Both the position numbers and the translations under genes were made by a program. Source: Dastarcus helophoroides (Eukaryota; Arthropoda; Insecta; Coleoptera; Bothrideridae). Taken from it: a stretch of 64,000 bases of DNA. Where the stretch lies: assembly GCA_028583605.1 (NCBI GenBank), contig CM053327.1:3348001-3412000 (forward strand), in the 5' to 3' direction. A model generated the notes under the pieces. It was not told where the DNA came from and did not search any database. It worked only from the letters and a program-made list of their open reading frames with translations. Every line of letters starts with the position of its first letter. The first letter of the stretch is position 1. This document shows, one piece after another, positions 22,352 through 32,455 of this stretch.

Positions 22352-22668
22352 GTGTGTAGAGAATTCCTTATTCTTGTGGTTCAGTGTACATCGGAGAAAC
22401 GGGGCGATCGTTTAAGACGCGAATATCCGAGCACCAAAAATGTCTTAAGTCTGGTTTATTTTCGTAGTCAGCGATTGCGGAACATCAACGTGGGACCGGA
22501 TATAATATTCTTTTTAATAATTCAATTATGTCCAATATTCCCAATTACCATAATAGGAAGATACGCGAGGCCATTGAAATCCAAAAGTTTCCCAAAAACA
22601 TCAACAGAGGCGACGGTTACATACTTTCCTCTATCTGGAAACCAACCATCGGAAATCTTTGGGAGTGA
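22352..22668 (+). pseudogene. GIY-YIG endonuclease of Penelope-like element B
   Basis: A single frame from about 22366 to the TGA at 22668 encodes a C-terminal GIY-YIG nuclease domain. It includes CGSVYIGETGRS, RISEHQKCLKSGLFS, SAIAEH and INRGDGYILSSIWKP. GIY-YIG domains fused behind a reverse transcriptase are diagnostic of EN-containing PLEs. The first GIY half is largely missing, with only SCGSVYIG left. A TAG interrupts the frame after GLFS, near 22468. The RT part is absent, as expected for a 5'-truncated insertion. The non-coding tail, with a ribozyme-like motif, follows to 23075. Confidence 0.85.
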
Positions 22669-23075
22669 TCGCACAGACGAATGATATATAAAGTTTCCCT
22701 TTCTTTCTTTCCCTCTCAAAAGAGTTTCGCCTCTGGTATGGTGGACATACTGAGTTGCCGTGTTCTTCTGTCTAAACTTTCTTATCCTTTGTACCAAGTT
22801 TTCAATTGAGAAGACTTTCGGCCTCTGGTACGGTGGACATAATCAGTTACCATGCTCTAATGTTTTAAAATTGGCCTTTTTTCATTTTTCATTTTTCATT
22901 TTTGAATATTTTCTTAAATTTTATTTTTCATTTATTGTTTCTTTGCTTTTGAAGAAGCTCCTACGGTGGTGGGCGAAACATCGAACACTTTTAGTAGTTT
23001 TTTGAGACGGTCCAATCCCGGAAGAAGTATATCCTGTACTGACTCTGGCCGTAGAAGCCTTCGTTATCCTATGAA
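22669..23075 (+). mobile_element. PLE B 3' tail / pseudo-LTR
   Basis: This non-coding tail follows the GIY-YIG frame. It is homologous to the minus strand of 52061-52347. Shared blocks include CCTCTGGTATGGTGGACATA, TTCTTATCCTTTGTACCAAG, GGCCTTTTTTCATTTTTC, CACTTTTAGTAGTT and GAAGCCTTCGTTATC. An 85-bp stretch is tandemly duplicated: CGCCTCTGGTATGGTGGACAT at 22727 and CGGCCTCTGGTACGGTGGAC at 22817. A degraded hammerhead-like core lies at 22944-22987. Confidence 0.7.
22944..22987 (+). ncRNA. Degraded hammerhead-like motif, PLE B
   Basis: TTGAAGA (C3 changed to T), then A, a GCTCC...GGTGGGC hairpin, GAAA, CATC and GAAC align with the better copy on the minus strand at 52137-52181. Stem II keeps about four pairs. 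Stem I and the ACGT stem III palindrome are damaged (ACAT), so this copy is probably inactive. Confidence 0.4.
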
Positions 23076-24214
23076 TCATTGTTTAAACTGTGTTTTCATT
23101 CGATTATTATTATTCCTATTCTATTGGTAAGCGGAAGCTGACTAACTGAAAGGAAAAAAATGTTTATTTAAATATTATTATTTCCAAATTACAATTTAAT
23201 TATTTAAATTGGAACTCTGAACTTCATAATTTTATAATAACTTCGATGTTAAGTTTTGTACTGAATTGTACGTTTCCAAATGTATATACTTAAAAGCCTG
23301 TAATGTCCATGTAAATTTCAAGAATATATTGCCGTACTTTTTTACACTGGCAATAAATGCAGTGACAAACGATAAACAATGTCGACAGCGCGACCTATAA
23401 AAACTTGCAAAAAAGAAACATTGTTTATATTGCGCGCTCGTTATTATTATTAACGCTAACTTAAAAAGTGGCAGTGATGTATCGATTTTATAATAAAAGA
23501 GCACACCATTGATGTTAAGCAAAAGCCTCCATGAAAACATACGTTCTCAATATTGATTGTGGCATTCCACAGCCATTGTCGGCCTTTTGATACTTCACTG
23601 AATGAGTCTTTATTACTACAAGCGTTGATATAATAATGAAGCAACAGCCAGCAGGCACGATATCGGCTCATCCTTGACATTATACAATGGAAACGGTTCG
23701 ACAATATGAGAGAGCCACGAAAACGGATTCATCCCTTTTTTATTATTATATCTGGATTTGTCTGTCCTTTGTGGTGTAATGGAATTAGATTTGTATTTTC
23801 ATCAATCAAATTTGTCACAACGAAAACCGTAATTGAAAGATATACAGATTAACTATATGAATTGCCATTTTAATAAACTTGTTTCGTATCCCTGATTAAT
23901 CTCTTCGAAAAGCGTTATACACAAGTATTAATATCCGGCGCATCCACCACAATGTAAACACTGTTCCAGCCAAATTTTCCCATGCTAATTCTTGCAAATG
24001 CTATTAACGATACTTTGGGGGTTTGTTGAAATACTATTGAAAGGTGTTTTACCAAGTTTTCATCAAAATTAGATTTTGGGATTGGCGGCCATATTGGTAA
24101 ATGTCCCTCTGGTAGTTTTATTCAAATAATTAGGTAACCATTCAAGCTGCAACATCATTTTAAAAACCGCTTTAAAGGCCTTTAAAAGTGCTACAACTTT
24201 AATTATTATTACTT
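23076..24214. other. Single-copy region, no gene recognised
   Basis: The sequence is of normal complexity and has no partner elsewhere in the window. Overlapping minus ORFs at 23232-23540 (102 codons) and 23456-23704 (82 codons) contain cysteines and hydrophobic runs but no known domain. I see no start context or splice structure that would support a gene. Confidence 0.4.
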
Positions 24215-24237
24215 TTACCATAGAATGCATGGATTTT

Positions 24238-24330
24238 TAACTACAGTTAAATCTCTCTTAAGAGGACACACCTTCGGGACTGGCAAAATATGTCCGCTTA
24301 ATGGAGATGTCTGTCCATAAGAAATTGTGG
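24238..24330. repeat. Possible pogo/Tigger-type terminus
   Basis: CAGTTAAATCTCTCTTAAG followed by GGACACACCTTCGGG and then a diverged repeat (TCCGCTTAATGGAGA) resembles the CAGT...AGCGGACA termini of pogo/Tigger-like elements. The opposite terminus was not found, so this is weakly supported. Confidence 0.3.
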
Positions 24331-24454
24331 CAAATGTTGTTTCATTACTGATTATTAGAGACCGGAATATTTGCAATATAAGAAGCCTGAAATATGCAAG
24401 CAAAATGCTTAAAATATACACGAAAAGTGTCAAAATATGCAACTTTAAATAATA

Positions 24455-24690
24455 ATGCCGTTAACTTGAACTTTGTTTTAAGATTTAAATATTTTCTTTT
24501 GAACAAATTTGTTTCTTATTTAAACACCTTTGATTCTAATTTGTACTTTGTTATTAATTTGAATAAGTTTGCTTTTACTGTAAACGAATTTGTTTCTAAT
24601 TTAAATAAAATTGATTTTAATCTTTACAAATTTGCTGATAGTTTAAACAAATTTGCTTTCAATTCCAAACTTCTAATATGTGCCTATCAT
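24455..24690 (+). repeat. Degenerate 21-bp minisatellite
   Basis: About ten diverged units of a 21-bp motif near TTAAACAAATTTGTTTCTAAT. In one plus frame the array reads as repeated LNKFVSN-like heptapeptides (24394-24708), an open frame kept by the 21-bp period. The peptide shows no signal for function. Confidence 0.6.
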
Positions 24691-24744
24691 CTAAAATCTG
24701 CTGTATAAATTCAAAAATTTCCTGTTAATATTTGTATTTCATTT

Positions 24745-24885
24745 TTTTTGTGGAACGAACTGGTCCTTGGTTATCTTTGAAAACTGAAATACAAATCTTC
24801 TTCGCTGAAACCAAGAAAGACTAAAAAACCAACAAAGGTTGCCCTAACGTGTTTAGATAGTCGAGCTACCATATTCAGGGAGATA
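24745..24885 (-). repeat. Repeat family A, copy 4
   Basis: GGAACGAACTGGTCCTTGGT and AAACCAAGAAAGACTAAAAA blocks match family A. The ribozyme-like end at 24841-24880 reads on minus as CTGAATA, a GTAGCTCGACTAT hairpin, CTAAA and CACGTT, with two core changes. Confidence 0.6.
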
Positions 24886-26580
24886 CTAGCACATATTTTT
24901 CTTGTTGAGCAGGGGTAATCCTTTAGGAAGAAAACACAGATAGTGTAGGAATTCCAGACTGTGAGCACCGACTAAAACCCCTGCTTCTTCGGGACGGACC
25001 AATGGACCCCCAATCCCTCCATCGAAACAATGCATTAGCGCTTGGGCACTAATCAAGCTGTTTTGCCTGGAACAAACAAAACACAAAAATTTCCCTATGG
25101 GAAGACGGTTACTGTTGGTCTTTATCCTGGTTGGAATGTTTGGATCGTAATCCACTGCCTGTTGAACTAGTTCATTGGGATGCTCTCAACATTGCCCTAG
25201 AATTTACCTGCCCAAGGAAATCTCTTACCTCAAGTAGGTCGACTTCCCTACGGAGTTAATCATTTTTATCAAACCATGCAGCATCCATAGCTTATCTTAG
25301 AAACCCGTTCTGGAACACCTGACGTCTCTTCATCTGGTTATCGGTAGCTTGTGACTATGCTACAGATGCGTAGAGCATTGCTGGTCTTATTATTGATGTA
25401 TAGAGCATTACTTTAAGCACTACGGGCAATTTACTACTTCTACCAATCATTGCTAGCAGCAGTCCCTTTAGCATTCTGGCCTTAGACACTGCATAATCGA
25501 TGTGAGCCTGAAATGTCAGTCTTTTGTCTAGTGTTACCCCTAGATACTTTGCCTGAAGTCTCCAGTCGACGTTTTGCCCATGGACATGAATATGACCATA
25601 TGGTTCTAGTCTTCTTCTAATAAAGATTCTCCATGTACAAAAGTATTCTAGGAGTTCGTCTGTCGCTGTCTGTAGTCGTCTGGTGACCAATTCTTGGACT
25701 TAGAGAATTTGCCAATAACACCGTGTCGTCAGCAGAGGTTGCCAATGTCGTCTTGTCGGTTCTTGGAATGTCTGCTGTAAACAGACAGTATAAGAGTGGA
25801 GACAAGGCAGAATCTTGAGGTACGCCTTTCTCCAGCTTATACTGGTTAGACAGTTCCTGTCCCACCTTTGCTCTAAATGAGCGCTGGTGCAGGAACGAGC
25901 TTACCATTTCAACCATCGCTAGTGGTATCTCGAAGTGATGCTTCTTGAAGACTAATCCTTGGTACCAAACTGTGTCAAATGCCTTGGAGATATCAAGGAA
26001 AACTGCTCCTACTACCTGATTCCAGTTCATGCCGTGTGTGATTTTTCCAACCAATCGCGGCAGTTGGTCCGAGGTACAGTGCATTGATTGGAACCCAGAT
26101 TATTCCTTAGGAATGATGTCGCAATCGCTGATGATGTTCCGCAGACGCTTCTTCAAGATCCTCTCCGCCAACTTACCCAAATTGGATAGGAGGCTTACAG
26201 GCCTGTAATTTTGGGAAAATTCTCTGCCTTACCCGGCTCAGAAATAAATATAACGTTTTCAGACATCCACCTTATGGGAAAATACCGATTTCTGAACATT
26301 GAATTTATTATGTCTCCAAAGTATTTGACGGCCTGGTCTGAAAGATTCTTCAGAGCTTGATTCGGAATTCCATCTGGACCTGGTGCCTTCTTGACGTTTA
26401 GTTTTTTTAGATTGCTTTGGAGTTTCTCTACGTCTGAGGGCGTCTTCTACGTCCTGCTCTTCCTCCTAAAAATCTTGGACCTCTCGTTCCACTCTATCTA
26501 CGAAGTTTAGATTTACTCCCTCAAGAGTGGCCTCGCAGTGTCTCTCAAAGGTCTCAGCGAATGCCTTATGGATGGCTAAG
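24886..26580 (-). pseudogene. Jockey-type LINE reverse transcriptase remnant
   Basis: A 5'-truncated non-LTR element on the minus strand. The frame at 26084-25617 holds RT motif A (AVFLDISKAFDTVW), motif B (GVPQDSALSPLLYCLF) and motif C as SADDTVLLA, where the usual Y of YADD is S. The upstream 26560-26084 region still encodes fingers-like YRPVSLLSNLGKL.ERIL residues but with stops. Downstream frames (25690-25355) carry the thumb-like YLGVTLDKRLTF. The terminal frame (25155-24886) opens DYDPNIPTRIK, typical of Jockey-clade C-termini. Several frameshifts make it a pseudogene. Confidence 0.85.
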
Positions 26581-26594
26581 CTTTCACATGCATT

Positions 26595-27296
26595 TAGGGA
26601 TGCAAACGATAGTGCGATGTTTTGAAAACCTCGATGTATCCTTTTTAAACATCGATGCTTTAACGTCGATGGTAAAGCATAAAAAATATCGATACATCGT
26701 TCAGTTTATAAACGATGTTCGAAAAATCGTTCTATTGCATCGCGATAGAATTAGCGCCATCTGTTGCATAGAATAAATATCAATTTTAAAATTGATGCTG
26801 AATTTATATACCGCAGGTATATAGATTACCTGAAAATTCATAGTTTAAATATTTTTATTTGATAATCTATAAAAAAGTCCAAATTTTGATAGAAAAATGA
26901 GAATCTTTAGAAAAGTTGTTCAAATATTAATTTTAAAATTCAAAAGCAAAAACTGGATTTTCACAATTATATATTATTCATTTAGTATTTATTATTTTAT
27001 ATTTTGGTGCAGAAATTTTTTATTTTAGCAAAATTTCTAGTTTAAATTTCAAATTTTCAGTTTCCCTAAGACAACTTTCTTTACATAAACTTCCCTTTTT
27101 CGAACATTCAATTTTGTTAATGTCGTATCTTAATTCAAAGCCTCTACAAAAAAGTGGAAATTTTTATAAAAAGATAAACACATTTAGAAATAGATTAACT
27201 TTAAAGTTGAAAATAAAATTTTCAAACTAAAACCAAAACAGAATTTTAAAAATTTGGAACCTAATTTCCAAATTTGGAATATTTTCTGAAGTTTGA
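26595..27296 (+). repeat. Repeat family D, copy 1 (hAT-like end)
   Basis: It starts AGGGATGCAAACGATAG and continues with several near-palindromic CATCGATG/TGTATCG blocks. It is homologous over about 650-700 bp to the reverse complement of 55137-55793, including the A/T-rich part. Shared blocks include GCGCCATCTGTTGCATA, ACCGCAGGTATA and ATAATCTATAAAAAA. The AGGGATGCAAA end suggests a hAT-type terminus. The distal end and transposase are not seen. Confidence 0.55.
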
Positions 27297-28212
27297 GTAA
27301 CAGTTCTCCAGATTCCTTGTTTATATTTGAAAATTGCATATTTTTAATTCAAAAGTTTCTTAGAAATCTCGAATCTTTCCTAAAATTTTGTATGAAAGAA
27401 AAAGTTTATTTTTATAAATTTTAGTTTTTTCCGAAATTTAAACTTTTTTCCAAATCTAAATTTTAATCGAAAATTGAAACATTTTTTTATAACTATTTGA
27501 AAATAAAGTGGATATTTTAGAATTTTGAGTTTAGCTTATAAATGTTAACGTTTTTCTTTCATGTATGTCTGTAATTTTGAAATGTCTGCTTTATTCGAAA
27601 AATCTAAATTCAAAGGTATTCTTCGGCTGAAAAAACTATTTAAGAAAATTCAAAATTTTCAAAATACACACTTTGTTGGAAATCTGGACTTTTTATTAAA
27701 AATTTGAACTTTTTATAAAAATGTCGATTATTATACATTTTTAACAATTTCGACTATTAAAAATTTTGATATTTTTTCAGAATTCGTCTGTTTTTCAAAA
27801 TTTTCATTTTTTCGAAAATTTAAAATTTTTTGAGAATTTTGTTTTTTTAAAAATTTCCAATTCTTTTGAGAATTTAGAATTTTTAAAATGTCCCTTTTTT
27901 TAGAGGTTTGGCATTTTTACAGAATCAACTCTGACTTTTTTAAAAAGTTCAAATTTTTAAAGATCTCAAAATTTTAAATTTTATGAAAATTTAAACATTT
28001 TTCAAAATTTCGACCTTTAATTTCTTTAAAGGGTTAATATATTTTCAAAATTGTGGTTTCTCAGAAAAATTTGATATTTTTAAAATCTCTTTACTTTCTA
28101 AAATTTCAAAAATTGCAATTTTCTCAACATTTCACTTTTTAATGAAAACTTTTTTTTGAAAACTTCGATGTTTTTTTAAATTTTCAATTATTTTTTTTTT
28201 AATTTTGACTAT
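27297..28212. repeat. T-polar filler block
   Basis: T-rich low-complexity sequence with GAAAATTTCGAC words and no gene. It is broken at 28213 by a foldback and resumes after 29198. Confidence 0.55.
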
Positions 28213-28214
28213 AG

Positions 28215-29197
28215 CGGGTGTAAAAGGATCATGGTACATCCCTTATTTTTTCTTTATTTATGAAGATAAAATTTTTAAAATTGTTACGCTTGATGTATTT
28301 ATAAAATGTAAAATTTTGACATAAAATTTATATTCCTACTGTTGGCACTTTCGTTAAAGCTGATACCAGCTTCTATTTGTTAAATAGAATACCCTGTTTA
28401 TTATTACATTTTTGGAATCTGCACAATTTTCTGGATATAATACACATAAAATAAGTGATTTTTAATTATTCCAACATTTTTTTGGTTCCATTTTATTTTT
28501 CGGTCTAGAAGGTTGACTACCCCTAATTAACGCTAACGGACCACATAAGCCGTGCAATAAAATTAAATTAGGAAAACTTAGCAAGTGACTTTTTTCTAAA
28601 TTTGTTTTTTACAGCTATCTTATGTCCTTATTGAATAATTCTTCAAATAAATTGAAACCGAATATTTTGAATTCCTTTCACTGAAACTTCAGTTTTATTG
28701 ATTTTACAGCAAAAATGAAAATTTGGTTAAATTGGCCATTAATTATAGCTTTTGTTGATACCACAGTACCAATATGGTGCCATTTAAGAAAATGAAGTTA
28801 TGACATCAAAACCATTTTTGTTAACTTTATCACGTGATAAAGGAAATAAAATACTTTATTTTTTATGCGATTTGATTTTTTTAGCGTTAATGTGGTCCAT
28901 TAGAATTAATTAGAATGAGTCATAGTCAGAGTCAAAATTTTCGATGGTTTAAAAACCTTTTTTTAGGTGCACTCTATTCAAAAAACTGTGCATATTCCAA
29001 AAATTTTATAATATATAGGGTGTTCTATTTAAAAATCAAAAGTTGATATCAGTTTTAGGGAAAGTGGCAGCAGGAGAAATGTCCTTTTTATGTCAAATTT
29101 TAACATTTTATAAGTACATCAAGTGTAGTAAGTTTGAATATTTTATCTTCATAAATAAAGAAATAAAAGGGGGTGTACCAAGGTACTGTTACACCCG
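28215..29197. mobile_element. Foldback element with ~190-bp TIRs
   Basis: CGGGTGTAAAAGGATCATGG at 28215 is mirrored by the end TACTGTTACACCCG at 29197. Inside, TTTCTTTATTTATGAAGATA, TTGATGTATTTATAAAATG and the segment around GGCACTTTC pair with inverted counterparts at 29005-29170. The middle (28400-29000) has no transposase. A CTACCCCTAATTAA segment at 28518 resembles other hAT-like ends here. ORF 29043-29345 starts inside the right arm and is an artefact. Confidence 0.7.
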
Positions 29198-30059
29198 ATT
29201 TTTTAAAATTCTAACTTTTTTGAAAATTCAGATTTTTTCAAATCTCAACGTTTTATCAAAATTTCACCCTTCTTTAAATTTTTGGCTATTTCTTAAAAGT
29301 TTCGAATTTTTTTTAAATCTTTACCTTTTTAGAATTGCATTTTAGAAGCACTTTTAAAAAACCTTTCTTGAAAAGCATCTCTTAAAATGTTCCTAGTTTT
29401 CTTGAAAATTTCGACTTTCTTTTTAAACATTTCAATATTTTTCAATTTTGAACATTATTTAAAAATTTTGTTCTTTTTGAAATTTAACCTATTTTTCAAA
29501 ATTTCGACTCTTTTGAAAATATTTACTTTGGTCAAATACACAACTTATCTTCAAATAAAATTAATAGGACTTCAAAAACTTTGTCTTTTTTTGAAAATTG
29601 AATATTTTTAAATCTCTATCAAAATTCTATTTCGAACTTTGATAATATGCTGCTTCTGTAAATTTAGATTTTTTTCTCACAACAGTATTTCAACTTTTTT
29701 TCACGAAATTTCAAGTCTGTAGAAAACCTAAAAATAAAAAAGTAAAAATCATAAGAAAAATATTCTTTAGAAATTTCGACTTTCCAAATTGATATTTTTT
29801 AGAAATTTTAAAATTCATGTGTTTATTCAAAATGCTAATACAAATCAATCAATAATTTCGGAAAAATACTTCTTGCAATCATCATTTTTTTCTCAAAATT
29901 TAAGCATAATCGAAAAATTCATAGAAAAGTATTTTTGAAAATTTCGACTTTTGTAGGTCATTTCTTTAATGAGTACTCATTTTCTGCGTGTCTGTTCACT
30001 CTAACTTTTATTTATTTTTTGGGGGAGGGGGAATTTAAATAGCCGCCATTTTCTTTTAA
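29198..30059. repeat. T-polar filler block
   Basis: A continuation of the T-rich filler, with small F/L/K-rich ORFs (29387-29611) caused by composition. The last 70 bp, with a GGGGGAGGGGG run near 30022, are transitional. Confidence 0.5.
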
Positions 30060-30107
30060 AGAGTCGCATGCGGCTTCGCGAGCCACGGTTTGCTGACCCC
30101 TAATTTA
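30060..30107. repeat. hAT-like terminus GGGGTCAGCAAACC
   Basis: The reverse complement reads TTAGGGGTCAGCAAACCGTG followed by GCTCGCGAAGCCGCATGCGA. This closely resembles hAT-superfamily ends of the CAGGGGTCGGCAAACC type. The element would extend left into filler, and its other end was not located. Confidence 0.5.
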
Positions 30108-30129
30108 ACTCATACTAGAAGATAGCTTT

Positions 30130-30212
30130 GTTTGTCTGTTTTAAAGAAAAAGGTTTTATAGGGCCTCATTTCAAAGAGTTTCATCATACAAATAAAATTT
30201 ACCGCACGGCCC
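30130..30212. repeat. Second CCGCACGGCCCT terminus
   Basis: A direct homologue of 16975-17065, sharing CTGTTTTAAA, TTTCATCATACA and AAATTTACCGCACGGCCCTA. It lies just outside the GGGGTCAGCAAACC end, which suggests nested insertions. Confidence 0.45.
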
Positions 30213-31059
30213 TAATAATGATTTTAACAATAACTATACTAAAAATTAAAACGTTGGAAAGTGTTCATATATATTTTTAAAATACATGACGCGTATAATA
30301 TGAAAATAGGTTGTACTAAAGGGTATTCGCTAATACTCCAACCGCCATGAAAACATAACAACGAGATTACTCCCAAACGGTGAATAGAACATGTTGGCCA
30401 AAAGTTAATTACAATATTTTTTAATCCATCCCTATCCCTTTAATTGGATCGTTCCAGTGTACTAATAAATATATATATCTTTGCGGGAAAGCTTTATTAA
30501 GGTTTGTACACGTTTGCATGGTTTATACACCAAATTTAGACACATAATTGCCTACGCGAGGTCGAAATTTTAGCACTTACCTCCTTTAAATGAGCAAAAT
30601 ACATCTAAACCACTAAGAGCTTTTGTTAGTAATTCATCACCACCGCTCCCTAGTGTCATATACCAAAAATGGGATTCGGCATTTCCAAAATGTACTTCTT
30701 AACCACGTACACTTTAAGTAAAGCGATAGGAACGAAAGACGATGTTTTCGTTTTAAGCAGTTTTGCATAATATACCGCGGATTATTTGAAGTTATGGGAA
30801 GCATATGAGTAAACTTTAGACAAGTTTTATAATGCAAATGCGCAAACATATGCGAATGTAAATACGTGTTCTGCTCGGATGTTAGTTATGTTCTCCGACT
30901 TATCTTTTTAATGACGGTTCTCTACTTCCACTTCGTACATTCGCAATTTCGATTTCATCTTTTAGAAAGTTTAAATGAAGGCACTTATAATGTATACATT
31001 CCTTTGCGAAATCTCTATCACGAATTGTAAGATGCTCAACTTTAAATAAGGTATAGGTC
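30213..31059. other. Single-copy region, no gene recognised
   Basis: Complex sequence without partners in the window. The minus ORFs 30637-30849 (70 codons) and 30900-31130 (76 codons) have no recognised domains, and the second overlaps the palindrome at 31060-31175. Confidence 0.4.
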
Positions 31060-31175
31060 TCTAATTCACAGACCAATAAGTTTGAACATGTATTAGATTC
31101 GAAGTTTGGAAACCAGAGACTGGTTTCCAAACTTAGAATCTAATAAATGTTTAAACCAATTGGTCTGTGCATTAG
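31060..31175. repeat. ~116-bp palindrome
   Basis: CACAGACCAAT ... TATTAGATTC ... AAGTTTGGAAACCAG faces CTGGTTTCCAAACTT ... GAATCTAATA ... ATTGGTCTGTG across a 4-base centre. The inner 24 bp of each arm is almost perfectly paired. The transcript would form a hairpin with roughly 50-bp arms. It could be a MITE or a small-RNA precursor. Confidence 0.7.
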
Positions 31176-31332
31176 AATCTTTGTCTTCTGGAAATTTTCC
31201 TAAAGAGCAAACGCTTCGCTAGGTGGCAGCGTTTCAACTGTTTGTAGTTCAGCTACCTATGATTCACTATACACACATGAAGGGTTGCATAAATTTGCAG
31301 TCTAGGTTGTATTCGATTTGCATAAGATATAG
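31176..31332. other. Spacer
   Basis: Short complex sequence. Nothing was recognised. Confidence 0.3.
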
Positions 31333-31646
31333 GTCGTTTCTCGATTTTTCGTATTAGTTACTAAATTTCTAAATATCTTGTAAATAACAACAAATAAAAA
31401 ATTAATATTTGGTATGCATGTGTAACTTGATATACCCTTTAGGAATAGTGAAGAAAAAAAATAAGGCTGACATCTAAAAAAATTATCGTTTACGTCATAT
31501 CTTAAATTTGGGACATGCTATATAAAATTTTCCTACATTAAAAAGAAGGCAAATTAAAATATTAATCGACGTGTCCGAACATGTTTCCGAAAAAAAAACT
31601 TGTCATTGATTACTGAATTTATTCCGAGTTACAGACTAGCACTGTA
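31333..31646. mobile_element. Solo mariner-type TIR
   Basis: About 310 bp homologous to the right inverted arm of the mariner-type element at 57895-58213. Shared blocks include GGTATGCATGTGTAACTTGA, TATACCCTTTAGGAATAGTG, CATATCTTAAATTTGGGACA and GAATTTATTCCGAGTTACAG. It ends CTAGCACTGTATG. No matching left arm or transposase lies nearby, so it is a solo terminus left by deletion or abortive insertion. Confidence 0.65.
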
Positions 31647-32455
31647 TGTATCGAATATTGTCAAATCGCTTTTACTAAACCGACTCAGTAATTAATTTTA
31701 AATAGAACATCGATTTTCTTTGAGTGGCGAAAAGTCCAACGTCGTTTCTCTGAATTACAGCGTTTTCTTTCTGTCGGATTCTTAAAACCGATTCAGAGGT
31801 CTATAAAGATGCGTAAGTATCTAGATTTAATCTACTTTTATTGTCTCTCTAGTTGGAGTGCCGCTTTGCGAGAACATTCGTGCTGACGATGACGAAGTGA
31901 TAATTTGAATTCCCGCTCTCTCTTTGCTCAACAACGTTATTATGGAGATATCTAATAACGAGCAAAAAATATAAATCAATAGAACGCTTTTATATTTCTT
32001 TAGTTTTAATATCGGCTATAATTGCGTTTCAGATGAATTTTGTAACCCTGCGCCGCCAGATGTTTAAAAGCACAAGAGGGGCCTATTATACTCTGTTTCT
32101 TTTGCTTTAATAAACCCTGGTCGTTTTACTCCTTTTGATCACTTTTTATATTACTGAAGCAATGTACTACGGTTATCCGTTCATTTGCAGATAAATAATA
32201 AATCAATACATCATATAAATAAAATATATCTAATAAATCTCTAAATACTGACAGACAATGCACAGCCTAAACGTGTGGATCTAGGATAGGCAAGCATAAA
32301 ATTTTTAAAACATTGACGCAGTATTCAATTGATGCATCGAAAAATATATATCGATATGTTTCGATACATCGGTAAATTTATTCGATATTCGATATATCAT
32401 TTAAATACAGTACCATACAGCAGGACTTCGCAACCAGCAAGGCGAGACTAATAAT
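31647..32455. other. Single-copy spacer with AT-rich palindromes
   Basis: 31650-32280 is complex and unpartnered. At 32320-32400 clustered TATCGATA/GATACATCG/TCGATATATC words resemble the palindromic start of repeat family D, but homology could not be traced further. No ORF of note. Confidence 0.35.
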
